From NCBI GenBank assembly GCA_937923945.1, contig CALDWC010000094.1, positions 1 through 8,471 on the forward strand: DNA of 8,471 nt, written 5' to 3'. Shown here in pieces: positions 1 through 5,864 of this stretch. The stretch's first letter is position 1, and the number at the start of each line of letters is the position of its first letter. The position numbers and the translations under genes are program-made. Under the pieces are notes generated by a model. It worked only from the letters and a program-made list of their open reading frames with translations. It was not told where the DNA came from and did not search any database. This stretch comes from an uncultured Treponema sp. GTDB taxonomy: Bacteria; Spirochaetota; Spirochaetia; Treponematales; Treponemataceae.

Positions 1-19
1 AATAGATTTTAAAGGTGGG

Positions 20-51
20 CACTGATTAATTCTCGATTGAATTAATCAGTG
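20..51 (-). other. 13-bp perfect hairpin over the stop codon of the small exported-protein gene
   Basis: Positions 20-32 and 39-51 are perfect reverse complements (13 bp) around a 6-base loop. The stop codon of the minus-strand gene lies inside the downstream arm. On the minus strand the hairpin is followed by a CCCACC stretch and only a short T-run, so it is not a textbook intrinsic terminator. It could stabilise the mRNA 3' end or act as a weak terminator. The structure is seen directly; the role is inferred. Confidence 0.5.
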
Positions 52-283
52 TCTCTTTAAGTGTAATGCCCAAGCCGCCGTCATCGACAATGCCTATCAA
101 TGTAAGCGTATCGGATAACAAGTATATATTCATACTACCGTTTTTGAAAATTAACTCAATAGCTCGTGCATCTTTGTTCGTCAAAAAGTCTCGTACGGCT
201 GCAGTTGCTGTATTTTTATCAACGGTGAAGGCCGCTGATGCGATAGCACAAGAAAACAAAAGCGAAAAAATAATCTTTTTCAT
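26..283 (-). CDS. small exported or lipoprotein-like protein of unknown function
   Basis: This gene encodes 85 residues that I do not recognise. The N-terminus is a typical export signal: two lysines at positions 2-3, a hydrophobic core at about residues 4-15, and an Ala-Ser-Ala site at 15-17 for signal peptidase I. Cys12, preceded by Leu-Phe-Ser, could instead be a relaxed spirochaete-style lipobox, giving a lipoprotein. The mature part of about 68 residues has no cysteine, no further membrane segment and no motif I can name; it contains a short Asp-Asp-Gly-Gly turn near residue 67. An AGAGG ribosome binding site sits just upstream of the ATG on the minus strand, which supports a real gene. 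It is transcribed divergently from the riboswitch leader, so it is not part of the downstream operon. A plus-strand ORF covering the same bases lacks these signals. The function is unknown. Confidence 0.7.
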   Translation of the reverse strand: MKKIIFSLLFSCAIASAAFTVDKNTATAAVRDFLTNKDARAIELIFKNGSMNIYLLSDTLTLIGIVDDGGLGITLKETLINSIEN

Positions 284-314
284 AACAAAACCTCTTAAAA
301 AATATCCGTGTTAA

Positions 315-343
315 ATCCTAAGATATCAAAAATAAAAAATCAA
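315..343 (-). promoter_or_regulatory. possible promoter of the small exported-protein gene
   Basis: Read on the minus strand, TTGATT (338-343) and TAGGAT (315-320) are separated by 17 bases and lie about 32 bases upstream of the start codon. Both boxes are imperfect and the region is very AT-rich, so chance matches are likely. A better TATAAT (347-352) has no correctly spaced -35 box. Confidence 0.3.
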
Positions 344-361
344 GATATTATAATTTTTCTC

Positions 362-390
362 TTGACAAATATTTTTTACTGTGCTACAAT
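362..390 (+). promoter_or_regulatory. strong sigma-70-type promoter driving the riboswitch leader
   Basis: A perfect TTGACA (362-367) and TACAAT (385-390) are separated by exactly 17 bases. A TG at 382-383 forms an extended -10 element. Transcription should begin near position 397, about 10 bases before the first riboswitch pairing element at 407. That geometry suits a leader RNA that begins with its aptamer. Confidence 0.8.
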
Positions 391-406
391 TTTTACAAGC
401 GATTTC

Positions 407-580
407 GGTCTTGGTGTCGCTTTCTACGGAAAGCGGTGAAAAGGGAATCAGGTGAGAATCCTGAGCAGTCCGGCTGATGTATTGAAGGAGCGCGTTTTTG
501 CGTGCAAGCCCATCTTGCACATCCACTGGGAAACCGGGAAGGAGAAAACAAGCGGTGATCTCTAAGTCATAAGACCTGCC
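407..580 (+). promoter_or_regulatory. cobalamin (B12) riboswitch aptamer
   Basis: Several conserved blocks of the cobalamin riboswitch appear in the right order. AAAAGGGAA is followed by GGTG and AATCC (440-461), with TCA and TGA flanks that pair. Next come CCACTGG, GAAA and CCGGGAAGG near 524-542, and finally GTCATAAGACCTGCC at the 3' end (566-580). The closing stem is visible as GGTCTT (407-412) with AAGACC (571-576). A 5' arm hairpin pairs 418-424 with 429-435 around a TACG tetraloop closed by C-G, a stable UNCG-type loop. Such elements bind adenosyl- or other cobalamins and normally repress B12 synthesis or transport genes in cis. Here the first recognised downstream gene is sucC, which is unusual. 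The aptamer identity is strong. The ligand form and the regulated gene are not determined. Confidence 0.92.
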
Positions 581-617
581 AACGACTATGAGGAATACGG
601 TGCCAACCGCTTTCCGT
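426..617 (+). promoter_or_regulatory. candidate expression-platform pairing between the aptamer 5' hairpin and the downstream leader
   Basis: Positions 426-437 and 606-617 are perfect 12-nt reverse complements. The 5' copy is the tetraloop and 3' arm of the aptamer's own hairpin (418-435). The downstream copy repeats the CGCTTTC of that hairpin's 5' arm. The two pairings are therefore mutually exclusive, as expected of a ligand-dependent switch. Which state permits expression cannot be read from the sequence. Confidence 0.45.
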
Positions 618-912
618 GCTGCACTCTGCTTGGGTACGGAGTTGCCGCAAAAAAATATCGTAAGGTGCTTTATCGGTAATTTTAAAACACGAGATGAAAC
701 GAGACTCTTTTTAAAACGAAACGTTTTTAATTGGCTTTTCGCTCATTCTTGCAGGATTGTGTCGACGATTATTCTGCCATATTAGATTGAGTGTTTTAGT
801 ATCATTTAAATGCACTTTTACCATCTTATCTTTTCTCTATCCGTAACCGGAGTCGCCTTTTTTATAAGTCAATGATTTCGACTGTATAAAATTTTAGATA
901 TGGAGGATAGAG
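581..912 (+). other. leader between riboswitch and sucC, with no convincing gene
   Basis: These 332 bases hold no protein that I recognise. An open frame of 65 codons starts at 588, but it has no ribosome binding site and its translation resembles nothing familiar, so I do not call it a gene. The region contains the 606-617 complement of the aptamer, a small hairpin at 621-645, and short T-runs near 708-712, 724-728 and 858-863. The last of these follows a weak 4-bp hairpin (840-851). None is a convincing intrinsic terminator. The stretch is either a long 5' untranslated leader of the sucC operon or the remains of a lost riboswitch-controlled gene. Confidence 0.5.
862..890 (+). promoter_or_regulatory. 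possible internal promoter just upstream of sucC
   Basis: TTATAA (862-867) and TATAAA (885-890) lie 17 bases apart. They would start transcription near 897, leaving a leader of about 16 bases that includes the GGAGG of sucC. The match is moderate and the region is AT-rich. If it is active, sucC would be at least partly independent of the upstream riboswitch. Confidence 0.35.
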
Positions 913-2082
913 GTGCAGTTCCATGAGTATCAAGTAAAAGACTTATTCCGTAAAAATGGAATTAACGTCTTGGACGGAAAGCCTGCCTCGACGGTTGAAA
1001 AAGCCGTTGAAGCGGCAAAGAGTTTGCCGTCGTCAGTGTGGGCGGTAAAAGCTCAAGTTCTTGCGGGCGGACGCGGCAAAGCGGGCGGTGTCAAAATCGC
1101 CAAGTCGCTTGACGAGATCCGCTCTTACGCTTCGGCGATGCTGGGGTCGCGGCTTATCACGGCGCAAACGGGCGCGGAAGGAAAACTAATCCGAACGGTG
1201 TACATTGAATCGGGGGCTGAAATTGCCAAAGAGTTTTATTTCAGCATTTTGGTTGACCGTGCAACGGAAAAGTGCGTTATTATGGCGTCAACCGAAGGAG
1301 GTATGGAGATTGAAACCGTCGCCAAAGAAAACCCCGAAGCGATTGTCAAAACTTTTGTCGACCCGCTCGCCGGTTTGCAAGCGTTTCAAGTTAACGAATT
1401 ATCTTTTGCCCTAGGTCTTTCAAAAGAAGAAAAAAAACCATTTTCAAAAATATGCACTCAACTGTATAAACTCTTTTGGGAAACGGACGCGAGCCTTTTG
1501 GAAATCAACCCGTTAATCGAAACCAAAGCGGGCGAATTTTTAGCTTTGGACGGAAAGATGTCCATCGACGATAACGCCGTATATCGCCATCCCGATTTAG
1601 CGGCGCAAGTCGACTTACGGGACGAAAATCCTGCGGAATTGACTGCAAAAGAGTACGGACTTTCGTATATTTCACTTGACGGCAATGTCGGCTGCATGGT
1701 AAACGGCGCGGGTCTTGCAATGGCAACAATGGATTTAATCAAACTCAAGGGCGGAAAGCCTGCAAACTTTTTGGATGTCGGCGGCGGCGCAAGTGCCGAA
1801 ACCGTTGCAAAAGGTTTTGAACTGATTTTGCACAACAAAGAGGTAAAGGCAATCTTCGTGAATATTTTCGGCGGCATTGTCCGCTGCGACCGCGTTGCAA
1901 ACGGTATTATGGAAGCCGTTAAAACCATCAAAGCACAAGTCCCGATTGTTGTCCGCCTCGACGGAACCAATGCAAAGGAAGCGGCTGAAATTTTATCCAA
2001 AGCAAATATCGGCAACCTCATCGTCGCACATAGTTTTGAAGACGGGGCGGAAAAAGTAACCGCCGCCGCGAGGGAGGCATAA
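913..2082 (+). CDS. sucC: succinyl-CoA synthetase (ADP/GDP-forming) beta subunit
   Basis: This is the beta subunit of the cytoplasmic succinate-CoA ligase, which interconverts succinyl-CoA, phosphate and ADP or GDP with succinate, CoA and ATP or GTP. The 389 residues match the usual length of about 388. The ATP-grasp fold starts with the family hallmark His-Glu-Tyr-Gln near residue 4. The glycine-rich nucleotide loop is at about residues 46-61 (Ala-Gly-Gly-Arg-Gly-Lys). Mg-binding residues are Asn199 in Glu-Ile-Asn-Pro and Asp213 in Leu-Asp-Gly-Lys, the same numbers as in E. coli SucC. The C-terminal CoA-ligase domain carries Asn-Gly-Ala-Gly (264-267), a Gly-Gly-Gly loop (290-292) and Asn-Ile-Phe-Gly-Gly (327-331). 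The start is GTG at 913, with GGAGG (902-906) six bases before it. The stop overlaps the sucD start by one base (TAATG), which implies translational coupling. Nucleotide specificity cannot be read with certainty. A 255-codon minus-strand frame over this gene is an antisense shadow. Confidence 0.97.
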   Translation: MQFHEYQVKDLFRKNGINVLDGKPASTVEKAVEAAKSLPSSVWAVKAQVLAGGRGKAGGVKIAKSLDEIRSYASAMLGSRLITAQTGAEGKLIRTVYIESGAEIAKEFYFSILVDRATEKCVIMASTEGGMEIETVAKENPEAIVKTFVDPLAGLQAFQVNELSFALGLSKEEKKPFSKICTQLYKLFWETDASLLEINPLIETKAGEFLALDGKMSIDDNAVYRHPDLAAQVDLRDENPAELTAKEYGLSYISLDGNVGCMVNGAGLAMATMDLIKLKGGKPANFLDVGGGASAETVAKGFELILHNKEVKAIFVNIFGGIVRCDRVANGIMEAVKTIKAQVPIVVRLDGTNAKEAAEILSKANIGNLIVAHSFEDGAEKVTAAAREA

Positions 2083-2957
2083 TGGCTATTCTTGTAAATA
2101 AAAACACAAAAGTAATTGTGCAGGGCTTTACCGGAAAGGAAGGCACCTTCCACAGCGAACAGTGCCTCGCATACGGCACTCAGATTGTAGGCGGCGTCAC
2201 TCCTTTTAAAGGCGGACAGGAGCATTTGGGGAAACCCGTTTTTAATACGGTAAAAGAAGCGGTGAAAAAAACGGGAGCGGACACTTCGCTTGTGTTTGTT
2301 CCGCCGGCTTTTGTTGCAGACGCAATTATGGAAGCCGCCGACAGCGGTATAAAACTTGCCGTGGTGATTACCGAAGGAACGCCGACGCAGGATATGCTGA
2401 AAGCAAAGGCTTACGCAACCCGCTGCGGCATGAACATGATAGGGCCGAACTGCCCGGGAATTATCACGCCGGACGAATGCAAAATCGGCATTATGCCGGG
2501 AAGTATTTTCAAACGAGGCAGAGTCGGGCTTATTTCAAAATCGGGAACACTTACCTATGAAGCGGCAAACCAAATCGTTAAAGCCGGCTTCGGTATTTCA
2601 ACGGCAATCGGCATCGGAGGCGACCCTATTATCGGCTTAAACTTTATCGACCTTTTGCAGCTCTTTGAAAACGACAGCGAAACCGAATGCATGGTAATGA
2701 TAGGAGAAATAGGCGGAGACTTGGAAATCCGAGCAGCCGACTTCATTAAAGCTCACATTAAAAAGCCGGTTATTGCGTTTATCTCGGGACAAACCGCCCC
2801 GAAAGGAAAACGGATGGGACACGCCGGAGCCATTATTTCAGGCGGCAAGGGAACCGCGCAGGACAAAATAGATGCCCTCAAAAAAGCCGGTGTCACGGTT
2901 GCCCTAAGCCCCGCCGAAATCGGCAAGGCAGTCAGTAGTGGTATGAAGTTATGCTGA
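2082..2957 (+). CDS. sucD: succinyl-CoA synthetase alpha subunit
   Basis: This is the catalytic alpha subunit that pairs with SucC. It binds CoA and carries the transient phosphohistidine. At 291 residues it has normal length. The N-terminal CoA-binding Rossmann domain has Gly-Phe-Thr-Gly-Lys-Glu-Gly at 15-21, Thr-Glu-Gly-Thr-Pro at 97-101, and Gly-Pro-Asn-Cys-Pro-Gly at 121-126 with the conserved Cys124. The ligase domain has Ser-Lys-Ser-Gly-Thr-Leu at 152-157, the Gly-Glu-Ile-Gly-Gly loop near 208-212, and the active-site His247 in Gly-His-Ala-Gly-Ala, one residue off E. coli His246. AGGGAGG (2071-2077) precedes the ATG by four bases within the end of sucC. The kor genes follow 44 bases downstream, consistent with one transcript in which SucCD takes the succinyl-CoA made by the oxidoreductase. 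Confidence 0.97.
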   Translation: MAILVNKNTKVIVQGFTGKEGTFHSEQCLAYGTQIVGGVTPFKGGQEHLGKPVFNTVKEAVKKTGADTSLVFVPPAFVADAIMEAADSGIKLAVVITEGTPTQDMLKAKAYATRCGMNMIGPNCPGIITPDECKIGIMPGSIFKRGRVGLISKSGTLTYEAANQIVKAGFGISTAIGIGGDPIIGLNFIDLLQLFENDSETECMVMIGEIGGDLEIRAADFIKAHIKKPVIAFISGQTAPKGKRMGHAGAIISGGKGTAQDKIDALKKAGVTVALSPAEIGKAVSSGMKLC

Positions 2958-3001
2958 AGCTGTTTTTAAAAGGCTACATAAAATAGTGAGAGGAGATGCG
3001 T

Positions 3002-4147
3002 ATGCAAGTAATTACAACGGGAAACGCCTTAGCGGCGCGGGGTGCAATCGACGCAGGATGCAGGTTTTTCGGAGGCTATCCGATAACTCCTTCAAGCGAA
3101 ATTGCACATGAAATGAGTCGGCTCTTGCCGAAGTACGGCGGAACTTTTATCCAAATGGAAGATGAGCTTTCAGGTATTGCAGTTGCCTTGGGTGCGTCGA
3201 TGGGAGGCACTAAAGCAATGACCGCGACCTCGGGTCCGGGCGTTTCGCTCAAAGCCGAAAACATCGGGCTTGCCTTCGCGGCTGAAATTCCGCTGGTGCT
3301 GGTCGATGTTATGCGCGGCGGTCCTTCAACGGGCTTACCTACACGCGTCAGCCAAGGAGATATTCTGCAACTGCGAAACCCGACACACGGGGACTTTGCA
3401 AGTGTTACGCTTGCCCCCGGAACTTTGGCGGAATGCTACACGCAAACGGTGCGGGCTTTTAACCTTGCCAACAAATACATGACGCCCGTTTTTGTTGCAA
3501 TGGACGAAACGATGGGGCACATGTACGCAAAGGCAATTATACCCGAAAAGGAAAGTTTAAAAATCGTTGATAGGTACGTGTACACCGGAGACAAAGCGGA
3601 CTATCAACCGTATAAGGTGCCGATGAATGAGCCTGCTATTTTGAACCCGATGTTCAAAGGCTATCACTATCACATTACCGGCTTGCAGCACGGGCCGACC
3701 GGTTTTCCGACCGAAGATGCGGAACTTTCAAAGTACAACATGGAACGGCTCATCGGAAAGATTAAAGTACCGATGAAAGAAACGGGGAGCCTCGATGATG
3801 TCCCCGCAGTCGAATCTTTTATGCTCGACGATGCGGAAGTCTGTATTATCGCATACGGGTCGGTATCTCTCAGTGCAAAAGATGCCGTGCTGCGTCTCCG
3901 CAAAGAAGGCATTAAAGCGGGCTTGCTCCGTCCGATAATCCTCTGGCCATCGCCTGAACAGGCAATTCAAAAAGCCTGCGAAACATACAAATATATTTTT
4001 GTTCCTGAACTGAACATGGGTCAGTATGTGCAGGAAGTTGACCGCATTGCAAAACGGCGGGACATTCACCCTATCAACAAAGCGAACGGGCGCCCGATTA
4101 CTCCGGCGGAAATGATCGAAGTAATCAAAAAGACAATCGCGCAATAA
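3002..4147 (+). CDS. korA: 2-oxoglutarate:ferredoxin oxidoreductase alpha subunit
   Basis: This is the alpha subunit of a CoA-dependent 2-oxoacid:ferredoxin oxidoreductase, probably 2-oxoglutarate synthase. The product is 381 residues. The pyrimidine-binding domain shows Gly-Tyr-Pro-Ile-Thr-Pro-Ser at 25-31, Gln-Met-Glu-Asp-Glu at 51-55, Thr-Ser-Gly-Pro-Gly at 76-80 and Arg-Gly-Gly-Pro-Ser-Thr-Gly at 105-111. The second domain runs from about 278 and includes Pro-Glu-Leu-Asn-Met-Gly-Gln at 335-341, typical of KorA. His-Ile-Thr-Gly-Leu near 224 is also found in archaeal KorA. An ATG at 2996 is possible, but AGGAG (2991-2995) abuts it directly. ATG 3002 has ideal 6-base spacing, so I chose it. 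The gamma domain is not fused here; it is a separate gene (korC). The related branched-chain enzyme subunit VorB is the main alternative. Placement beside sucCD and gdhA favours 2-oxoglutarate as substrate. Confidence 0.92.
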   Translation: MQVITTGNALAARGAIDAGCRFFGGYPITPSSEIAHEMSRLLPKYGGTFIQMEDELSGIAVALGASMGGTKAMTATSGPGVSLKAENIGLAFAAEIPLVLVDVMRGGPSTGLPTRVSQGDILQLRNPTHGDFASVTLAPGTLAECYTQTVRAFNLANKYMTPVFVAMDETMGHMYAKAIIPEKESLKIVDRYVYTGDKADYQPYKVPMNEPAILNPMFKGYHYHITGLQHGPTGFPTEDAELSKYNMERLIGKIKVPMKETGSLDDVPAVESFMLDDAEVCIIAYGSVSLSAKDAVLRLRKEGIKAGLLRPIILWPSPEQAIQKACETYKYIFVPELNMGQYVQEVDRIAKRRDIHPINKANGRPITPAEMIEVIKKTIAQ

Positions 4148-4161
4148 GTGAGGAGGAAAAA

Positions 4162-4986
4162 ATGGCATTTAACGCAAAAGATTATTTACGGGATAAAAAA
4201 CCGCTCTGGTGTCCGGGCTGCGGCGACTATATTATTATGAATGCAATCGTGCGGACGATTCACAATCTCGGCTGGTCAATGGACGATGTCTGCGTCGTTG
4301 CCGGTATCGGATGCTCGGGGCGAATGTCTTCGTACATTGACTGCAATACGGTGCACACGACACACGGACGGGCTTTAGCCTATGCGACCGGAATCAAACT
4401 TGCAAACCCCGATAAACATGTTATCGTGATTACCGGAGACGGCGACGGGCTTGCAATCGGCGGAAATCATACGATTCACGCGGCGAGGCGGAATGTGGAT
4501 TTAAAGCACATTCTCATCAACAATTTTATCTACGGACTGACCAATTCGCAAACCTCGCCGACAACGCCGCAAGGCTACTGGACGGTTACCGCTCAGTACG
4601 GAAGCGTTGATCCGACTTTTAATGCGTGCAGTTTGGTTACGGGTGCGGGAGCAGGCTTTGTTGCCAGAGCAAGCGTAACCGATATGCCGCAGTTGGTATC
4701 CATCTTTGAAGAAGGATTTAAACATAAAGGCTACAGCTTTTTTGATGTATTCAGCAACTGCCACACAAACTTCGGGCGAAAAAACAAAATGGGCGAAGTC
4801 GTTCAATCTTTGGACTGGCTCAAAAAAATGGTCGTTAATAAAGAGAACTACGATTCTTTAAGCGATGAAGAAAAACGGACAAAGTTTCCAATCGGAATTT
4901 TTGTTAATGCAGATCGACCCGACTATTGCGAACTGTATAGCAAGGTTCGGGAAGCGGCTCAAAACAACACGAGGGTACAATTATGA
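4162..4986 (+). CDS. korB: 2-oxoglutarate:ferredoxin oxidoreductase beta subunit (TPP and iron-sulfur)
   Basis: This is the thiamine-diphosphate-binding beta subunit that decarboxylates the 2-oxoacid and passes electrons to a [4Fe-4S] cluster. At 274 residues it is of normal length. The likely cluster cysteines are Cys17 and Cys20 in Trp-Cys-Pro-Gly-Cys-Gly, Cys51 in Gly-Cys-Ser-Gly-Arg, and Cys200 in Ser-Asn-Cys. The TPP motif begins at Gly-Asp-Gly-Asp (92-95) and ends at Asn-Asn (120-121). His-Gly-Arg-Ala (68-71) is a conserved active-site segment. AGGAGG (4151-4156) sits five bases before the ATG, 14 bases after the korA stop. The 3' end overlaps korC in an ATGA. All residues expected for an active subunit are present. 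Confidence 0.94.
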   Translation: MAFNAKDYLRDKKPLWCPGCGDYIIMNAIVRTIHNLGWSMDDVCVVAGIGCSGRMSSYIDCNTVHTTHGRALAYATGIKLANPDKHVIVITGDGDGLAIGGNHTIHAARRNVDLKHILINNFIYGLTNSQTSPTTPQGYWTVTAQYGSVDPTFNACSLVTGAGAGFVARASVTDMPQLVSIFEEGFKHKGYSFFDVFSNCHTNFGRKNKMGEVVQSLDWLKKMVVNKENYDSLSDEEKRTKFPIGIFVNADRPDYCELYSKVREAAQNNTRVQL

Positions 4987-5531
4987 AAAGACAATTACGA
5001 TTTACCGGTGAAGGCGGACAAGGCGTTTTACTCGCAGGAGAAATTCTTGCCGAAGCAAAAAATGAAAATAACGGATGGGCGGTGAAGGCGGCAACCTATA
5101 CTTCGCAAGTTCGAGGCGGTCCGACAAAAGTCGACATTGTACTCGACGAGGACGAAATTTTTTTTCCCTATGCCGATGAAGGTGAAATCGAGTTCATGCT
5201 GTCAACGGCGCAAAAAAGCTACGATATGTATAAAAGCGGTGTAAAGTCCGGTGCAACCATTGTGATTGAGCCCGCACTGGTTACGCCTTCCGACGAGGAT
5301 AAAAAAAAGTGGAACATTCTTCCCATTCCGATTATTGAAACGGCGAAAAACGAAGTCGGCAATATACTCACGCAGTCGGTTGTCGCTTTGGGTGTTACCG
5401 TTGCACTCACCGGAGTTGTTCCCGCGGATATTGCCGAAAAGGCAATGCTTTCCAAGGTTCCCGCAAAAATGCAGGATGTCAACAAAAAAGCTTTTGAGAT
5501 TGGACTGGCGAAGGCGAGGCAAGCAGTTTAG
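4983..5531 (+). CDS. korC: 2-oxoglutarate:ferredoxin oxidoreductase gamma subunit
   Basis: This is the 182-residue gamma subunit, which in this enzyme family helps bind CoA and completes the complex. Family marks are Thr-Gly-Glu-Gly-Gly-Gln-Gly at 8-14 and Ser-Gln-Val-Arg-Gly-Gly at 41-46, followed by the usual acidic Asp-Glu-Asp-Glu stretch at 55-58. The start ATG overlaps the korB stop in the sequence ATGA, and GAGGG (4971-4975) is seven bases before it, so it is translationally coupled. Together korA, korB and korC give the alpha, beta and gamma parts. No gene for the small ferredoxin-like delta subunit found in four-subunit members lies in the cluster. This is the last gene before the hairpin-rich spacer and probably the end of the operon. 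Confidence 0.93.
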   Translation: MKRQLRFTGEGGQGVLLAGEILAEAKNENNGWAVKAATYTSQVRGGPTKVDIVLDEDEIFFPYADEGEIEFMLSTAQKSYDMYKSGVKSGATIVIEPALVTPSDEDKKKWNILPIPIIETAKNEVGNILTQSVVALGVTVALTGVVPADIAEKAMLSKVPAKMQDVNKKAFEIGLAKARQAV

Positions 5532-5563
5532 AGATTAGGAATTTGGGCGTCGGGCTTTTTCTT

Positions 5564-5579
5564 CCGCCACGGATGGCGG
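5564..5579. repeat. GC-rich 6-bp hairpin after korC
   Basis: CCGCCA (5564-5569) pairs with TGGCGG (5574-5579) around a four-base loop, 33 bases after the korC stop. A T-run lies before it rather than after it on the plus strand, so it is not a standard terminator. It may protect the operon mRNA 3' end. Confidence 0.5.
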
Positions 5580-5597
5580 TTAGAATAAAAACTCGAC

Positions 5598-5641
5598 CGC
5601 AGAGAAAAACAAGGATGTTTTTTCTCTGCGCTCTCACGCAG
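5598..5641. repeat. two overlapping, mutually exclusive hairpins
   Basis: Positions 5598-5609 pair perfectly with 5619-5630 (12 bp). The CTGCG at 5626-5630 can instead pair with CGCAG at 5637-5641 across a six-base loop, followed by TTT. The shared arm makes the two hairpins alternatives, the arrangement seen in attenuators. No ligand or leader peptide is evident, and this may be incidental to the repeat content. Confidence 0.55.
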
Positions 5642-5691
5642 TTTAAAATTAAGAACGAGGAATGAATAATTAATGCATAATTCATCTTTAA

Positions 5692-5736
5692 AATTGAACA
5701 ATTGAGAAAACATCAGTTTTCGAAAATTGTTCAATT
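5692..5736. repeat. 45-base nested hairpin
   Basis: The outer arms 5692-5703 and 5725-5736 are 12-bp perfect complements. The inner arms GAAAAC (5706-5711) and GTTTTC (5716-5721) close a four-base loop. It is AT-rich and almost fully paired. It looks like a small dispersed palindromic element rather than a terminator. Confidence 0.6.
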
Positions 5737-5738
5737 CT

Positions 5739-5766
5739 GTCGTTTCGCAACATAGTGAGAAACGGC
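5739..5766. repeat. 8-bp hairpin in the korC-gdhA spacer
   Basis: CGTTTC (5741-5746) pairs with GAAACG (5759-5764). The stem extends outward by one G-T wobble and one G-C pair. It starts only two bases after the preceding nested hairpin. Confidence 0.45.
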
Positions 5767-5781
5767 ATTTCAATAGGCGAT

Positions 5782-5819
5782 GTTTTGAAAAACAAACTTG
5801 TTACGAAGTTTTTCAAAAC
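5782..5819. repeat. 12-bp perfect hairpin in the korC-gdhA spacer
   Basis: GTTTTGAAAAAC (5782-5793) and GTTTTTCAAAAC (5808-5819) are perfect reverse complements around a 14-base loop. The 3' arm runs into the AAAACTCGACCG direct repeat (5815-5826), which in turn runs into the next hairpin. Confidence 0.55.
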
Positions 5820-5824
5820 TCGAC

Positions 5825-5864
5825 CGGTTAATGAGGCAAGATATTTCCTTGCCGAAATTAACCG
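5825..5864. repeat. nested hairpin just upstream of gdhA
   Basis: The outer stem CGGTTAAT (5825-5832) with ATTAACCG (5857-5864) encloses an inner stem GGCAAG (5835-5840) with CTTGCC (5848-5853). It ends 39 bases before the gdhA start, so it would lie in the gdhA leader if transcription begins upstream of it. Confidence 0.55.

Noticed and set aside
66..314. 82-codon plus-strand frame over the small exported-protein gene
   Set aside because: The minus-strand frame has a signal peptide and ribosome binding site, while this one has neither.
600..660. A second, tandem cobalamin aptamer suggested by the repeated GGTG and CGCTTTC words
   Set aside because: The conserved core blocks GGGAA, GGTG, AATCC and the CCACTGG/GGGAAGG region do not recur. 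Only the 5' arm words are shared.
588..785. 65-codon frame directly after the riboswitch as the regulated gene
   Set aside because: It has no ribosome binding site, it starts eight bases after the aptamer end, and its first codons overlap the 606-617 pairing segment. There is no family resemblance.
840..863. Intrinsic terminator before sucC, from a hairpin plus a T6 run
   Set aside because: The stem is only 4 bp and the T-run begins six bases after it, so it is too weak and badly spaced.
1458..2225. Long 255-codon minus-strand open frame opposite sucC and the start of sucD
   Set aside because: It lies fully antisense to two unmistakable genes, and its translation is low-complexity (rich in Ser, Ala and Pro) with no recognisable domain. 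It is a shadow of plus-strand codon bias.
3728..4168. 146-codon minus-strand frame opposite korA
   Set aside because: It is antisense to a conserved enzyme gene and has an unusual composition rich in Phe, Arg and Cys that is typical of a shadow frame.
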